Source: Luminiphilus sp051201685 (lineage in GTDB: Bacteria > Pseudomonadota > Gammaproteobacteria > Pseudomonadales > Halieaceae). From it: 64,000 nucleotides of DNA. Location: positions 1,364,001 to 1,428,000 of the forward strand of contig NZ_CP179213.1 in assembly GCF_051201685.1 (NCBI RefSeq), read 5' to 3'. Numbering within the stretch: position 1 is the first letter of the stretch; each line of letters starts with the position of its first letter. Below are positions 26,876-35,805 of the stretch, piece after piece. The notes under the pieces were generated by a model. It saw only the letters and a list, made by a program, of their open reading frames with translations. It was not told where the DNA came from and searched no databases. A program made the position numbers and the translations under genes.

Positions 26876-27586
26876 ATGCCGGCGCTACTTTCTTTAGACA
26901 CCTCGACAGATGCCTGCTCCCTTGCCTGCGTGCTGGGAGAATACTCGGCGGAGCGACACGAGCTGCTGCCCCGCGCCCACAATCGCCATATTCTTGCAAT
27001 GATAGATCAGGTTTTGGCAGGACAGCCTTTGAGTGCCGTCGAGGGTATTGTTTGTGGCGTTGGCCCGGGTTCCTTCACGGGATTGCGCGTTGCGACGGGC
27101 GTCGCGCAGGGTTTAGCGTGGTCATTAAACGTGCCGGTATTGCCTTTTTGTTCACTGATGTCCCAGGCATTGGCTGCGCGTACAGAGCTCGGCGATTCAG
27201 GCGGCTACGTTTTGAGCACAATTGAAGCACAGACGGGGCAGTTTTACTGGCGCTTATTCGATGGTCGTGATGGTGGACTTCAACCGGTGGGTGAGCCTTG
27301 TCTGGGTATGTCTGAGCGCCTCCTCGATCAGCTTGGTGATTGTGCGTCTCATCCCGTACGGGTGGTGGGTTCTGCGGCCACATCAGTAGCAGATAGGCTG
27401 AGAGCAGGATTATCCATTGAGTTGGCAGTGCACGCTGAGGTGCGCCCAAGGGCGATGTCGGCCCTGCAATTTGTCTGCGAGCATCCCAATCCACGCTTGG
27501 GCATCTCAGCAGAGCAATTACAGCCCCTCTATGTTCAGACAGATATCGGCTGGAAGAAGCTGGCGGAGCAACCTAAACGTGCTTGA
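26876..27586 (+). CDS. tsaB: tRNA threonylcarbamoyladenosine biosynthesis protein TsaB
   Basis: Partner of TsaD/TsaE in making the t6A37 modification of ANN-decoding tRNAs. 236 residues. Begins MPALLSLDTSTDACSLA, matching the family N-terminus (LAIDTST-A-S-A), then HNRHILAMID and GVGPGSFTGLRVATG. The ATG at 26876 is preferred to ATG 26840, which overlaps the mobA start codon and adds unrelated residues; no strong Shine-Dalgarno is visible for either. uppP overlaps its end by 8 bases. Confidence 0.94.
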   Translation: MPALLSLDTSTDACSLACVLGEYSAERHELLPRAHNRHILAMIDQVLAGQPLSAVEGIVCGVGPGSFTGLRVATGVAQGLAWSLNVPVLPFCSLMSQALAARTELGDSGGYVLSTIEAQTGQFYWRLFDGRDGGLQPVGEPCLGMSERLLDQLGDCASHPVRVVGSAATSVADRLRAGLSIELAVHAEVRPRAMSALQFVCEHPNPRLGISAEQLQPLYVQTDIGWKKLAEQPKRA

Positions 27587-28388
27587 TTGGACCCAGACGA
27601 TTGTATTGGCACTCATTCAAGGTTTGAGCGAGTTTTTACCGATCTCAAGCTCGGCCCACCTAGTTTTGCCTGCGCAATTATTCTCTTGGAGCGATCAGGG
27701 CTTGCTGTTCGATGTGTTTGTTCACGGCGGGACTTTAATCGCCGTCATGATTTACTTCAGAGCTGACCTTATGAGGCTACTTGGCTCTCTGCGGTTAGAT
27801 ACAGCGTCTAAGAGTGAGGGTGACAACGAGCTGTGGCTTTTGGCAGCGGCAACACTGCCCACTGTATTGGTGGGTCTGCTGTTTCATGAAGTTATTTCAG
27901 GGGGCCTGCGAGGGCTACCTGTCATCGCGTTTACCACGTTGTTCTTTGGCATTTTAATGGGGGTCGCCGCGCGAATGGCTCCTGCTGAAGCTGATTCGAA
28001 TATCCGCGCTATCTCTTGGCGAGATGCCTGTCTCATTGGCTTGGCACAGAGCGTGGCCTTGGTTCCCGGCGTGTCCCGATCAGGGGTCACCATAACGGCT
28101 GCTTTGATGTTGGGTTACAACCCGGCTACGGCCGCTCGATTCTCTTTTTTATTATCGGTCCCAGTTATTTTGATGGCGATGATATATATGGGTTTCACGT
28201 GGTTTTCTGGTGAGGCGGTGTCGCCACCTTTAGCCCAACTTGTGACCGCAATGTTGATGGCCGGCATCAGTGCTTACGCCACAATTGCCGTATTTCTGGG
28301 TATCCTTGATCGTGTTGGCCTCATGCCTTTCGTTGTGTATCGACTCGTTTTGGGTTGTGGGCTGGTCGTAGTTATTCTCCTTTCATGA
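27579..28388 (+). CDS. uppP: Undecaprenyl-diphosphatase UppP (BacA)
   Basis: Inner-membrane enzyme that dephosphorylates undecaprenyl pyrophosphate to recycle the lipid carrier for peptidoglycan; it gives bacitracin tolerance when abundant. 269 residues. Signature motifs: LIQGLSEFLPISSSAHLVL near the N-terminus and PGVSRSGVTITAAL in the second half, with about eight membrane segments. Start is GTG at 27579 (VLDWTQTIVLALIQG), within the end of tsaB; GGAG lies 11 bases upstream. Confidence 0.96.
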   Translation: MLDWTQTIVLALIQGLSEFLPISSSAHLVLPAQLFSWSDQGLLFDVFVHGGTLIAVMIYFRADLMRLLGSLRLDTASKSEGDNELWLLAAATLPTVLVGLLFHEVISGGLRGLPVIAFTTLFFGILMGVAARMAPAEADSNIRAISWRDACLIGLAQSVALVPGVSRSGVTITAALMLGYNPATAARFSFLLSVPVILMAMIYMGFTWFSGEAVSPPLAQLVTAMLMAGISAYATIAVFLGILDRVGLMPFVVYRLVLGCGLVVVILLS

Positions 28389-28403
28389 ATTTTGGAATTG
28401 TTT

Positions 28404-29693
28404 ATGTCTAAGCGTCTTGATGACTTGCTGGTTTTTTTGGGTGAGGCAACGTCACCCTTTCATGCCGTTGCTGCGCTAACAAAGCGGCTCAAGAATGCGG
28501 GTTTCATGGGGCTAGAGCACCTTGATGACATCAGTTTCGAAGCGGGGCAGGGGTATTTCGTTACTGCCAACGACAGCTCTATTGTTGCGTTCAGAGCGGG
28601 GTCGGGGCGCTGTGAGGAAGGGCTGCGCATGATTGGTGCACACACAGACAGCCCTAACCTTTCGATTAAACCCAATCCGCTTAAAAAACGCTCGGGTGCC
28701 CATCAGCTTGCTGTTGATGTCTACGGAGGGGCGTTGCTTAATCCGTGGTTTGATCGAGACTTATCCCTCGCTGGGCGCGTGTCCTTTGAAAATTCCAAAG
28801 GGGAGCTGATTTCGCGCCTCATAGATTTTCAAAGGCCAATTGCGATTATCCCTAGTTTGGCGATCCATCTCGATCGAGAGGCCAATAAAAATCGCAGTAT
28901 CAATCCGCAAACCGATATTTTGCCGCTGATTGCCGGGCTCCCGACGGCGGATGGCTCGAGCCTAGATTGGGCCCAGTTGCTCGCTGATCAAGTAGCCCTA
29001 GAGCACCCCAACGAGGGCCCAGTTCGAGTTCTTGATTTTGAGCTTTCGCTCTATGACTGCCAATCCGCGGGCATCGTCGGTATCGATAATGCTTTTCTTG
29101 CCTCAGCGCGACTCGATAACCTGTTGAGCTGTCATGCAGGTCTGATGGCTTTGCTAGATGCCGATGCCGAGCAATGGTCTCTGCTGGTTTGTAACGACCA
29201 TGAGGAAGTCGGCAGTACGTCGGCAGTCGGCGCTCAGGGCCCAATGCTGACGGATGTTCTCGCTTCGATTACGGGCACCGCAGCCGCTAGCCGGCGCTTG
29301 CGGGAGCGATCAACGATGTTGTCGGTTGATAATGCCCATGCGGTACATCCGAATTTTAGTGATCGTCATGATGAGGCCCACGGACCGCTTCTCAATCACG
29401 GCCCCGTTGTCAAAATCAACCGCAACCAGCGTTATGCCACATCGGGAGAGGGCTCTGCTCTGCTGCGCCTCTTAGCTGAGCGCGTAGAAGTGCCTCTTCA
29501 GCATTTTGTTGTTCGCTCAGATATGGGCTGTGGCAGTACAATTGGACCCATCACAGCGGCAGAAACAGGCATTATGACCATAGACCTTGGTGTCCCAACT
29601 CTCGCAATGCACTCCATTCGGGAGTTGGCGGGCGCTGCGGATGTGGATTTTCTAGGGGCACTGCTCACCGCATTTTACAATCGCGTCGCCTGA
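28404..29693 (+). CDS. apeB: M18 family aminopeptidase (aspartyl aminopeptidase type)
   Basis: Cytoplasmic dinuclear zinc exopeptidase that removes N-terminal, often acidic, residues. 429 residues, usual for the family. Metal and catalytic motifs: GAHTDSPNLSIKP, NDHEEVGSTSAVGAQGP and LSVDNAHAVHPNF, with a late AMHSIRELAG histidine. The ATG at 28404 is preferred to an upstream TTG; GGAA lies eight bases before it. It lies in line with uppP and trpS. Confidence 0.94.
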   Translation: MSKRLDDLLVFLGEATSPFHAVAALTKRLKNAGFMGLEHLDDISFEAGQGYFVTANDSSIVAFRAGSGRCEEGLRMIGAHTDSPNLSIKPNPLKKRSGAHQLAVDVYGGALLNPWFDRDLSLAGRVSFENSKGELISRLIDFQRPIAIIPSLAIHLDREANKNRSINPQTDILPLIAGLPTADGSSLDWAQLLADQVALEHPNEGPVRVLDFELSLYDCQSAGIVGIDNAFLASARLDNLLSCHAGLMALLDADAEQWSLLVCNDHEEVGSTSAVGAQGPMLTDVLASITGTAAASRRLRERSTMLSVDNAHAVHPNFSDRHDEAHGPLLNHGPVVKINRNQRYATSGEGSALLRLLAERVEVPLQHFVVRSDMGCGSTIGPITAAETGIMTIDLGVPTLAMHSIRELAGAADVDFLGALLTAFYNRVA

Positions 29694-29713
29694 CGCTTGT
29701 TTGGAGAATTGAA

Positions 29714-30721
29714 ATGACACGCAGACGCGTGCTGACCGGCATCACGACATCGGGAACCCCACATTTAGGCAACTATGTAGGTGCCATTCGTCCTGCAGTG
29801 GATGCCTCACGAGAAGCAGAGGTAGACGCTTACCTGTTCCTGGCCGACTATCATGCGCTCATAAAGTGTCATGACCCAGCCGCAGTTGCTCAGTCCAGCC
29901 TAGAAATCGCTGCGACCTGGTTGGCGTCGGGACTAGATGCCGAGCAGGCGCACTTTTACCGACAATCTGACATACCAGAGGTCACTGAGCTCTCTTGGAT
30001 TCTTACCTGTAATGCGGCGAAGGGGCTAATGAATCGTGCCCATGCCTACAAGGCTGCTGTACAAAACAATCGCGACGCTAATGAGGACCCGGATTTTGGC
30101 ATTACTATGGGGCTGTTTTCATACCCGGTATTAATGGCTGCCGATATCCTTATTTTTAACGCTCACGATGTGCCAGTGGGTCGAGATCAAATTCAGCATG
30201 TGGAAATGGCGCGTGATATTGCGCAGCGCTTCAATCATAACTTTGCTGAGATCTTTACCCTGCCCAAGGCCGTGGTTGGTGAGCATGTGGCAGTGCTGCA
30301 GGGGCTTGATGGCCGTAAAATGAGCAAGAGTTACGGCAACACTATCCCCTTGTTTGGGACCCCAAAACAACTTCAGAAAAGTATTAATAAAATTAAAACC
30401 AACCTTTTGGAGCCAGGTGAGCCGAAGAACCCTGAAGAATCTACGGTTTTCCAAATCTGGTCGGCTTTCGCTTGCGAAGATGAGCGGCAAAGGATGTACG
30501 CCGATTTTGAGGGTGGCATCGGCTGGGGTGAGGCCAAGAAGCAGTTGTTCGAGCTGGTCAATAATGAATTGGCCGAGCCTAGGGAGCGGTACCATGAGCT
30601 GATGGCGAAGCCTGCACAGGTAGAGGAGGTGCTGCAGGCCGGTGCAGAGCGTTTACGTCCAAAGAGTAAGGCGCTCTTAGAGCAAGTGCGGGACGCAGTG
30701 GGGCTCCGTACTTATGCCTAG
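29714..30721 (+). CDS. trpS: Tryptophanyl-tRNA synthetase
   Basis: Class I aminoacyl-tRNA synthetase. 335 residues. The HIGH-like motif is TSGTPHLGNYVGAI near the N-terminus and the KMSKS loop is GRKMSKSYGNTIPLF. The substrate-binding region PVLMAADILIFNAHDVPVG is also typical. GGAG precedes the ATG by nine bases. purC follows 39 bases downstream. Confidence 0.97.
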   Translation: MTRRRVLTGITTSGTPHLGNYVGAIRPAVDASREAEVDAYLFLADYHALIKCHDPAAVAQSSLEIAATWLASGLDAEQAHFYRQSDIPEVTELSWILTCNAAKGLMNRAHAYKAAVQNNRDANEDPDFGITMGLFSYPVLMAADILIFNAHDVPVGRDQIQHVEMARDIAQRFNHNFAEIFTLPKAVVGEHVAVLQGLDGRKMSKSYGNTIPLFGTPKQLQKSINKIKTNLLEPGEPKNPEESTVFQIWSAFACEDERQRMYADFEGGIGWGEAKKQLFELVNNELAEPRERYHELMAKPAQVEEVLQAGAERLRPKSKALLEQVRDAVGLRTYA

Positions 30722-30760
30722 CGATAAAACCTCGACGGGTTGCAACGAGGGCACATCGTT

Positions 30761-31855
30761 GTGAGTCTGCAATTTTTGGAGCGCAACGACGATTTCAATA
30801 TACCTTCTAACGAAGCCGTGCACTCAGGGAAAGTGCGTTCGGTCTACTGGTTGAGGCCAGAAGATAGTCGCCGCTTGATCGAGAGCAGAAATTATCCGGT
30901 ATCTCGCGATGCGGAACTCGCCATTCTCATCGTTTCAGATCGCTTATCGGCTTTTGACTGCATCTGGCGTGCTGAAGATGGTCTAAACGGCGTGCCTGGC
31001 AAGGGGGCAGCGCTTAATGCGGTGTCAGAAGCTTGGTTTGAAGCCTTTGCCAATGCCGGCCTTGCTCGCAGTCACATTCTCGAGGCGCCACACCCTCTGG
31101 TGTGGGTTGTTCAGAGGGCGAAACCTGTAGGCATAGAAGCGATTGCTCGTCAGTACATTACCGGCTCGCTTTGGCGTGCTTATGAGAAGGGGGAGCGTCT
31201 CTTTTGCGGGATCGACTTGCCCAATGATTTGATGGAAAACCAGCGGTTAGAGGAGGTGTTGATAACCCCTTCGAGTAAGGGTGTGCTTGCTGGGTTAGAG
31301 GGCATTCCAGCAATCGATGATGTCAATATTACGCGAGCAGATTTGGAGCGTCATTGGTCTGACCTTGGCTTTGAGCAAAGCGCAGACATTGATCAGTATG
31401 AGCGCTTGCTGCGGGAGGGCTTTGCTGTCATCGCCGATCGACTGGACAAGGTAGGTCAATTATTTGTTGATACCAAATTTGAGTTTGGTTACGCGACCAA
31501 CGCTATGGGCACCAGCGAACTCATTTATATGGATGAAGTCGGCACACCAGATTCATCTCGTATTTGGAATGCGTCTGCCTATTCACAGGGTCATATCTTG
31601 GAAAATAGTAAGGAAGGGTTTAGACAGGCGCTTTTGAGCTGGGTGCCCGATAGAGAGCTATTGCTCGATAAACAAAGAATGCCAGAGCGTGAGGCCTACG
31701 CGAGCAAGGCACGCTTACCCCAAAATATGCTCCTTGACGTCTCCAGGACCTATCTCGATATTGCAGCGCAAATTATCGGCGCGCCGATTGCAGTGCCTGT
31801 CGATCCTCGAGAAGAAATCAAAGAGTTGCTATCGGTTGAGCTTGGGCTAATCTAA
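30761..31855 (+). CDS. purC: Phosphoribosylaminoimidazole-succinocarboxamide synthase, long form
   Basis: SAICAR synthetase of purine biosynthesis, joining CAIR and aspartate with ATP. 364 residues, the long bacterial/yeast-like type rather than the 237-residue E. coli type. Features: HSGKVRSVYWL, IVSDRLSAFDCIW, the RQYITGSLWRAY signature and DTKFEFGY (the SAICAR DxKFEFG motif). GTG at 30761 is chosen (GAGG ten bases upstream); a TTG at 30740 would add seven residues. Enzyme family firm; start less so. Confidence 0.9.
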   Translation: MSLQFLERNDDFNIPSNEAVHSGKVRSVYWLRPEDSRRLIESRNYPVSRDAELAILIVSDRLSAFDCIWRAEDGLNGVPGKGAALNAVSEAWFEAFANAGLARSHILEAPHPLVWVVQRAKPVGIEAIARQYITGSLWRAYEKGERLFCGIDLPNDLMENQRLEEVLITPSSKGVLAGLEGIPAIDDVNITRADLERHWSDLGFEQSADIDQYERLLREGFAVIADRLDKVGQLFVDTKFEFGYATNAMGTSELIYMDEVGTPDSSRIWNASAYSQGHILENSKEGFRQALLSWVPDRELLLDKQRMPEREAYASKARLPQNMLLDVSRTYLDIAAQIIGAPIAVPVDPREEIKELLSVELGLI

Positions 31856-31951
31856 GCCATGACTTAAAGGCTGGGTTGCAGTTCTAACAAGCCCAAATTG
31901 CGGGTAGGGGAGTTGCAGCCACATTAACAACCACCAGGACAGGGATGAGTT

Positions 31952-32656
31952 ATGAATATAAGACATATCATGGAGAGGGCGGTGCGGCCCATACTGGCAA
32001 CAGCATTAGTGGTTCTGATGGCGGCGTGCAGCTCGTCACCGACAGCACCGGAAGTCTCTCACGACGGTCTAGTACTGCAAGAGGATACAAAGTTTGGCAT
32101 GGTCTATGCCAAGCCGGGGGTTGATATCTCCGCTTACGATAGCTTTGCGGTGCATCACTGTGAGGTGGCATTCCGCAAGAATTGGCAGCGTGATCAAAAT
32201 AACACTAGGCGCGCAACTTCCCGACGAATTACCGATTCAGACATGGAAGGTATACGAACCAGTCTGGCCGAGCTGTGCGAGGCAGAATTTCTTACCGTTC
32301 TCTCCGAGGAACCGGCCTACTCGATAATTCCTGAGGATCAGGCAGCGGCGGGCACTCTGCTTCTGCGGCCCAATATTATTAATCTCGACGTCGCCGCTCC
32401 CGATATCAGCAGTCCCGGTGTCACCCGCTCTTACACGACGGAATCTGGAGAAATGACGTTATTTCTCGAGGTGGCTGATGCTTCAACCGGAGAAACGCTT
32501 TTTCGAGTTGTTGATCGACGTCGCAATCTAAACTCAATGCGCCTGCAATGGAGTAACAGCGTGACGAATACGGCAGATGCCAAGCGAATTTTGAATGCGT
32601 GGGGTCAGCAATTTCGAGAAGGGCTTGATCGGATTTACCGAGGAGACAGCGGTTAA
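31952..32656 (+). CDS. DUF3313-like lipoprotein
   Basis: A predicted lipoprotein of 234 residues. The signal peptide ends in the lipobox LMAAC (Cys26), followed by SSSPTAPEVSHDGL. The body has the DUF3313-like start LVLQEDTKFGMVYAKPGVDISAYDSF and a later stretch, LFLEVADASTGETLFRVVDRR, describing a beta-rich domain. Asp and Glu at the residues after Cys are absent, so outer-membrane sorting is likely. The stop overlaps the next start (TAATG). Function unknown. Confidence 0.8.
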   Translation: MNIRHIMERAVRPILATALVVLMAACSSSPTAPEVSHDGLVLQEDTKFGMVYAKPGVDISAYDSFAVHHCEVAFRKNWQRDQNNTRRATSRRITDSDMEGIRTSLAELCEAEFLTVLSEEPAYSIIPEDQAAAGTLLLRPNIINLDVAAPDISSPGVTRSYTTESGEMTLFLEVADASTGETLFRVVDRRRNLNSMRLQWSNSVTNTADAKRILNAWGQQFREGLDRIYRGDSG

Positions 32657-33069
32657 TGTCAACAACACCAATTATTCAACTCAGTGAAAATGTTTTCGTG
32701 GCGGGTCAAATTCAACCCGGCCACATGTCGGATCTCGCCGCACAGGGCTTCAAGCACGTTATTTGTAATCGGCCTGATCACGAGGTTCCAGGGCAAGCAA
32801 CGATGACTGAGATGGCTGAGGCGGCACAGGCTTCCGACTTAAGCTTTACGCCCTATCCCATAGACGCGTCTAATTTCCCCGGGGAAGACCTTGGGGCGTT
32901 GACAGCATTGTTTGATAGCGGCGAGCGCGTGTTGGCCTACTGCCGTACAGGCACGCGTTGTGCCAACCTTTGGGTCGCATCGAGGAAGGATATTGATCGA
33001 TCAGAGGCTATCGAGGTGGCCAGGGGAATTGGTTTTGATCTGTCCCTCGCCTTGGTTTGGCAGGGGTAG
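32656..33069 (+). CDS. DUF442/TIGR01244-type phosphatase or sulfurtransferase-like protein
   Basis: A 137-residue cytoplasmic protein of the group often attached to or next to beta-lactamase-like persulfide dioxygenases. The N-terminus reads IIQLSENVFVAGQIQPG and the active-site loop AYCRTGTRCANLW (Cys96 to Arg101) has the Cx4-5R arrangement of protein-phosphatase/rhodanese-like folds. No persulfide dioxygenase lies beside it. Biochemical role is uncertain. It is coupled to the upstream lipoprotein gene by a one-base stop/start overlap. Confidence 0.85.
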   Translation: MSTTPIIQLSENVFVAGQIQPGHMSDLAAQGFKHVICNRPDHEVPGQATMTEMAEAAQASDLSFTPYPIDASNFPGEDLGALTALFDSGERVLAYCRTGTRCANLWVASRKDIDRSEAIEVARGIGFDLSLALVWQG

Positions 33070-33087
33070 GGTGATAACGCGCCAGCG

Positions 33088-33612
33088 CTAGTCGACTGCC
33101 TGCATCACGTTAAGTAAGTCGTTAAGCGCAAGGGCCTGGCTGCCTGTCATTGATGAGAGGACTGTACCCGCTGAGGGCTGGGCATCCGTTGGGGCTATGT
33201 GCTCGCAATGATAAGCTTCTGCGATGATCGCATAGTCAATGGCGAGATCCTTTTTTAAAACACTCAGGGTGTAGACCCTCACCAGCACTTGATCCTCTGG
33301 ATTTAAGGTAGTTCCCCCCAATGCAGCAAACCGCTTTCCAGCGGCGACCTGACAGTCGGTTGTGTGATTTTTAACGACATTCCAGCCAGCATGACGAAGT
33401 GTCGCACCGATACTGTCGCCAGCGCGAATTTGTGCGTCTTGCTCGCTGACCGCCTGATGAGTGGGCAGTTCGAAGCGAGTTAACGCCAGCGTCCGCGTGA
33501 TGCGCTGCTCACCGGAAAGGGAATAAAGACTTGCAAGACGCGTCCTTGTGTCCTGTTCGAGTAGTTCGACGCCATAGTGCCCGAAGCGCTCGCGTATTTT
33601 GTCGCTATTCAA
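33088..33612 (-). CDS. Conserved-looking protein of unknown function
   Basis: A 174-residue protein that I do not recognise with confidence. No signal peptide or membrane segment. It has a compact mixed composition with RERFGHYGVELLEQD, SLSGEQRITRTLALTRFEL and GDSIGATLRHAGWNVVKNH, which look like a folded alpha/beta domain. The start is TTG at 33610-33612: an in-frame stop lies 12 codons upstream with no ATG or GTG between, and AAGGA lies nine bases before it. It is convergent with the DUF442 gene and divergent from the amidohydrolase. The reading frame is convincing; the function is not known. Confidence 0.7.
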   Translation of the reverse strand: MNSDKIRERFGHYGVELLEQDTRTRLASLYSLSGEQRITRTLALTRFELPTHQAVSEQDAQIRAGDSIGATLRHAGWNVVKNHTTDCQVAAGKRFAALGGTTLNPEDQVLVRVYTLSVLKKDLAIDYAIIAEAYHCEHIAPTDAQPSAGTVLSSMTGSQALALNDLLNVMQAVD

Positions 33613-33796
33613 CGTTGATGATCCTTGACGCCAGCAACCAGCGAAGACTCACTTAACATAATGACAGGGACCCAGTGCGTGTGGCTAACTTCACCACCCA
33701 TGAAATCTGTCCGTGCATCAGTATGTTGCTGGGATAAAAAAAGACGTAGTCTACACCATTCGTACGTATACCTGCCTCGTGTCACAGGAGATTCTT

Positions 33797-35122
33797 ATGT
33801 CAATTCGACGCCTAATTGGTTCTATCTTGGTCGCTTTTTTCCTACCGGTAACGCTCAGCCTTGCCGACGAGCTGGATGAGCGAATTGACATGCTTTACGA
33901 GGAGGAGCTGGCAGACCTGTTCCTCTGGTTGCACCAAAACCCAGAGCTATCTCATATGGAGCACAAAACCTCAGACCGTCTGGCTTCTGAGTTAGAAGGC
34001 CTTGGCTACGACGTACACAGGGGCATTGGTGGCACCGGCATAGTGGCTCTACTGGAAAATGGTGAAGGCCCCCTGGTCATGTTTAGAGCTGACATGGATG
34101 GCCTTCCCGTGGAAGAAAAGTCAGGTCTTCCTTACGCCTCAACCGCTAAGCAGATTGATTGGGATGGTAATGAGGTCTCGGTCATGCACGCCTGCGGCCA
34201 CGATGTGCATGTGACCAGCCTGGTGGGCACTGCAAAAATTATGGTGGAGCGCAGAGGTCAGTGGCAGGGCACGTTAATGCTGATCGGTCAGCCGGCAGAG
34301 GAGCGGGTCGGCGGGGCTAGGTTGATGCGCGAAGATAATATTTGGGACCGTTTTGGCCAGCCTGATTATGCGATGGCTCTGCATGTCACTTCATCGGTAC
34401 CTACAGGTATGCTGATTGCTGACCCAGCGCCCTACAGCGGCGCGGATACGGTGGATATTTTGATTAAAGGTGTAGGCGCTCACGGCGCCAGTCCGCATTC
34501 AGGGGTTGATCCCGTATTGCTGGGTTCTCAGATTGTTGTGGCTTTGCAAAGCGTGGTTAGTCGGAGCTTGCCACCGCGCAGACCCGGTGTGATCACAGTG
34601 GGTTCTTTCCACTCTGGCACAAAGCACAACATCATCTCAGATGCCGCGAAACTTCAGATTACCGTGCGCAGTGAGTCGGTGGCAGACCGAGCCCTGCTGC
34701 TTGACGGAATCAAGCGTGTTGCTGAAAACGCGGGACGTATGATGGGGTTATCCGGGGACATGCTGCCCGAGGTTGTTGTTTACGAGAACGAAGGTGTGCC
34801 ACCGACGCTCAACGATATCGCTATGCTTGAACGCGTGAGGGGCGTATGGACTGACAGTTTGGGCGAGGGCATATTTTATAATCAGCAGCGACTTGCGATG
34901 GGAGCTGAGGACTTTCCCTTCTTTACTGTCGACCCTTACATTCCCTCGGTTTACTTCGCCGTAGGAGGCACTGATCAAGCCGACTTTGATCGGGCTGCAG
35001 CGGGTGGACCACCTGTCGCATCGCACCATTCGCCGCTCTTCAAAATTGTTCCTGAGCCCTCTGTTGAACTGGGCGTAAAGGCATCAGTGACGGGTCTGAT
35101 CGATCTTCTTCAGAACCTTTAA
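33797..35122 (+). CDS. Secreted M20-family amidohydrolase/peptidase
   Basis: Zinc hydrolase of the M20D (IAA-amino-acid hydrolase, N-acyl amino acid amidohydrolase) group. 441 residues with a signal peptide (residues 1-23, cleavage after SLA), so periplasmic. Metal motifs: RADMDGLPVEE, HACGHDVHVTS (131-138), GQPAEE and HHSPLFKI near the end. The dimerisation domain has GAHGASPHSGVDPV. The ATG at 33797 has AGGAG seven bases upstream and gives the signal peptide. Substrate unknown: an amino-acid amide is likely. Confidence 0.92.
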   Translation: MSIRRLIGSILVAFFLPVTLSLADELDERIDMLYEEELADLFLWLHQNPELSHMEHKTSDRLASELEGLGYDVHRGIGGTGIVALLENGEGPLVMFRADMDGLPVEEKSGLPYASTAKQIDWDGNEVSVMHACGHDVHVTSLVGTAKIMVERRGQWQGTLMLIGQPAEERVGGARLMREDNIWDRFGQPDYAMALHVTSSVPTGMLIADPAPYSGADTVDILIKGVGAHGASPHSGVDPVLLGSQIVVALQSVVSRSLPPRRPGVITVGSFHSGTKHNIISDAAKLQITVRSESVADRALLLDGIKRVAENAGRMMGLSGDMLPEVVVYENEGVPPTLNDIAMLERVRGVWTDSLGEGIFYNQQRLAMGAEDFPFFTVDPYIPSVYFAVGGTDQADFDRAAAGGPPVASHHSPLFKIVPEPSVELGVKASVTGLIDLLQNL

Positions 35123-35136
35123 TTGGATTGCTAGCT

Positions 35137-35787
35137 GTGAAGCATTGGCCCTTATGGGATCGTGCTGTTCGAACGATCCACTGGTACTTCCCAGTGGCCA
35201 TCACTTTTATGTGGTGGAGTGGGGAAGAGGGGCTATATGAGTGGCACAGTTGGGTCGGTTATAGCCTTATCGTAGCCGTTACGACGCGTGTGCTTTGGGG
35301 GTTCGTGGGTAGCCCTAGTGCGCGCTTCTCCTCTTTCATTGCTCGCCCGACGACAGTACTTGCGTATGTCAGAGGGCGCCCTTTTACCGGAGAAGGGCAT
35401 AATCCAATGGGTGGCTGGGCTACGGTGGCTTTGCTGCTTGCGATTTTGCTGCAGGGCGTTTCAGGGTTATTTTCCAGCGATGATGTCATGTTTGAAGGTC
35501 CACTGATGTATTGGGGTGGGGAGTGGTCGGGGTTCTTCGCTGAGTGGCACGAAATTAATTGGCTGCTTTTACAGGTGCTGGTGGTGATGCATCTGTTGGC
35601 GTTGACCTATCACCAGTTGTACCGAAAAGAACCCTTACTAGGGGCGATGTGGTGGGGTAAAACTGCCAACCGCTTTAGTCTCTCGAAGCCAAAGACGACA
35701 AGCTTGGCACTGGCAATCGCTCTGGTCATTGCCGGGTTGTTGTATTTATTGATTACACTAGCGCCGCAGGCTCCTAGCTATTACTGA
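35137..35787 (+). CDS. Cytochrome b561-family membrane protein
   Basis: A di-heme b-type inner-membrane cytochrome, 216 residues with four main helices and an extra C-terminal one. It starts VKHWPLWDRAVRTIHW, close to the family WDxxxRxxHW opening, and has heme-ligand candidates in YEWHSWVGY, AEWHEINWL and MHLLALTYHQ. GTG at 35137 fits the family start; TTG three codons upstream is possible. It probably passes electrons to or from a soluble partner, which is not seen here. Just downstream of the amidohydrolase. Confidence 0.85.
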   Translation: MKHWPLWDRAVRTIHWYFPVAITFMWWSGEEGLYEWHSWVGYSLIVAVTTRVLWGFVGSPSARFSSFIARPTTVLAYVRGRPFTGEGHNPMGGWATVALLLAILLQGVSGLFSSDDVMFEGPLMYWGGEWSGFFAEWHEINWLLLQVLVVMHLLALTYHQLYRKEPLLGAMWWGKTANRFSLSKPKTTSLALAIALVIAGLLYLLITLAPQAPSYY

Positions 35788-35805
35788 ATAAGAGGTTGAG
35801 TCACC

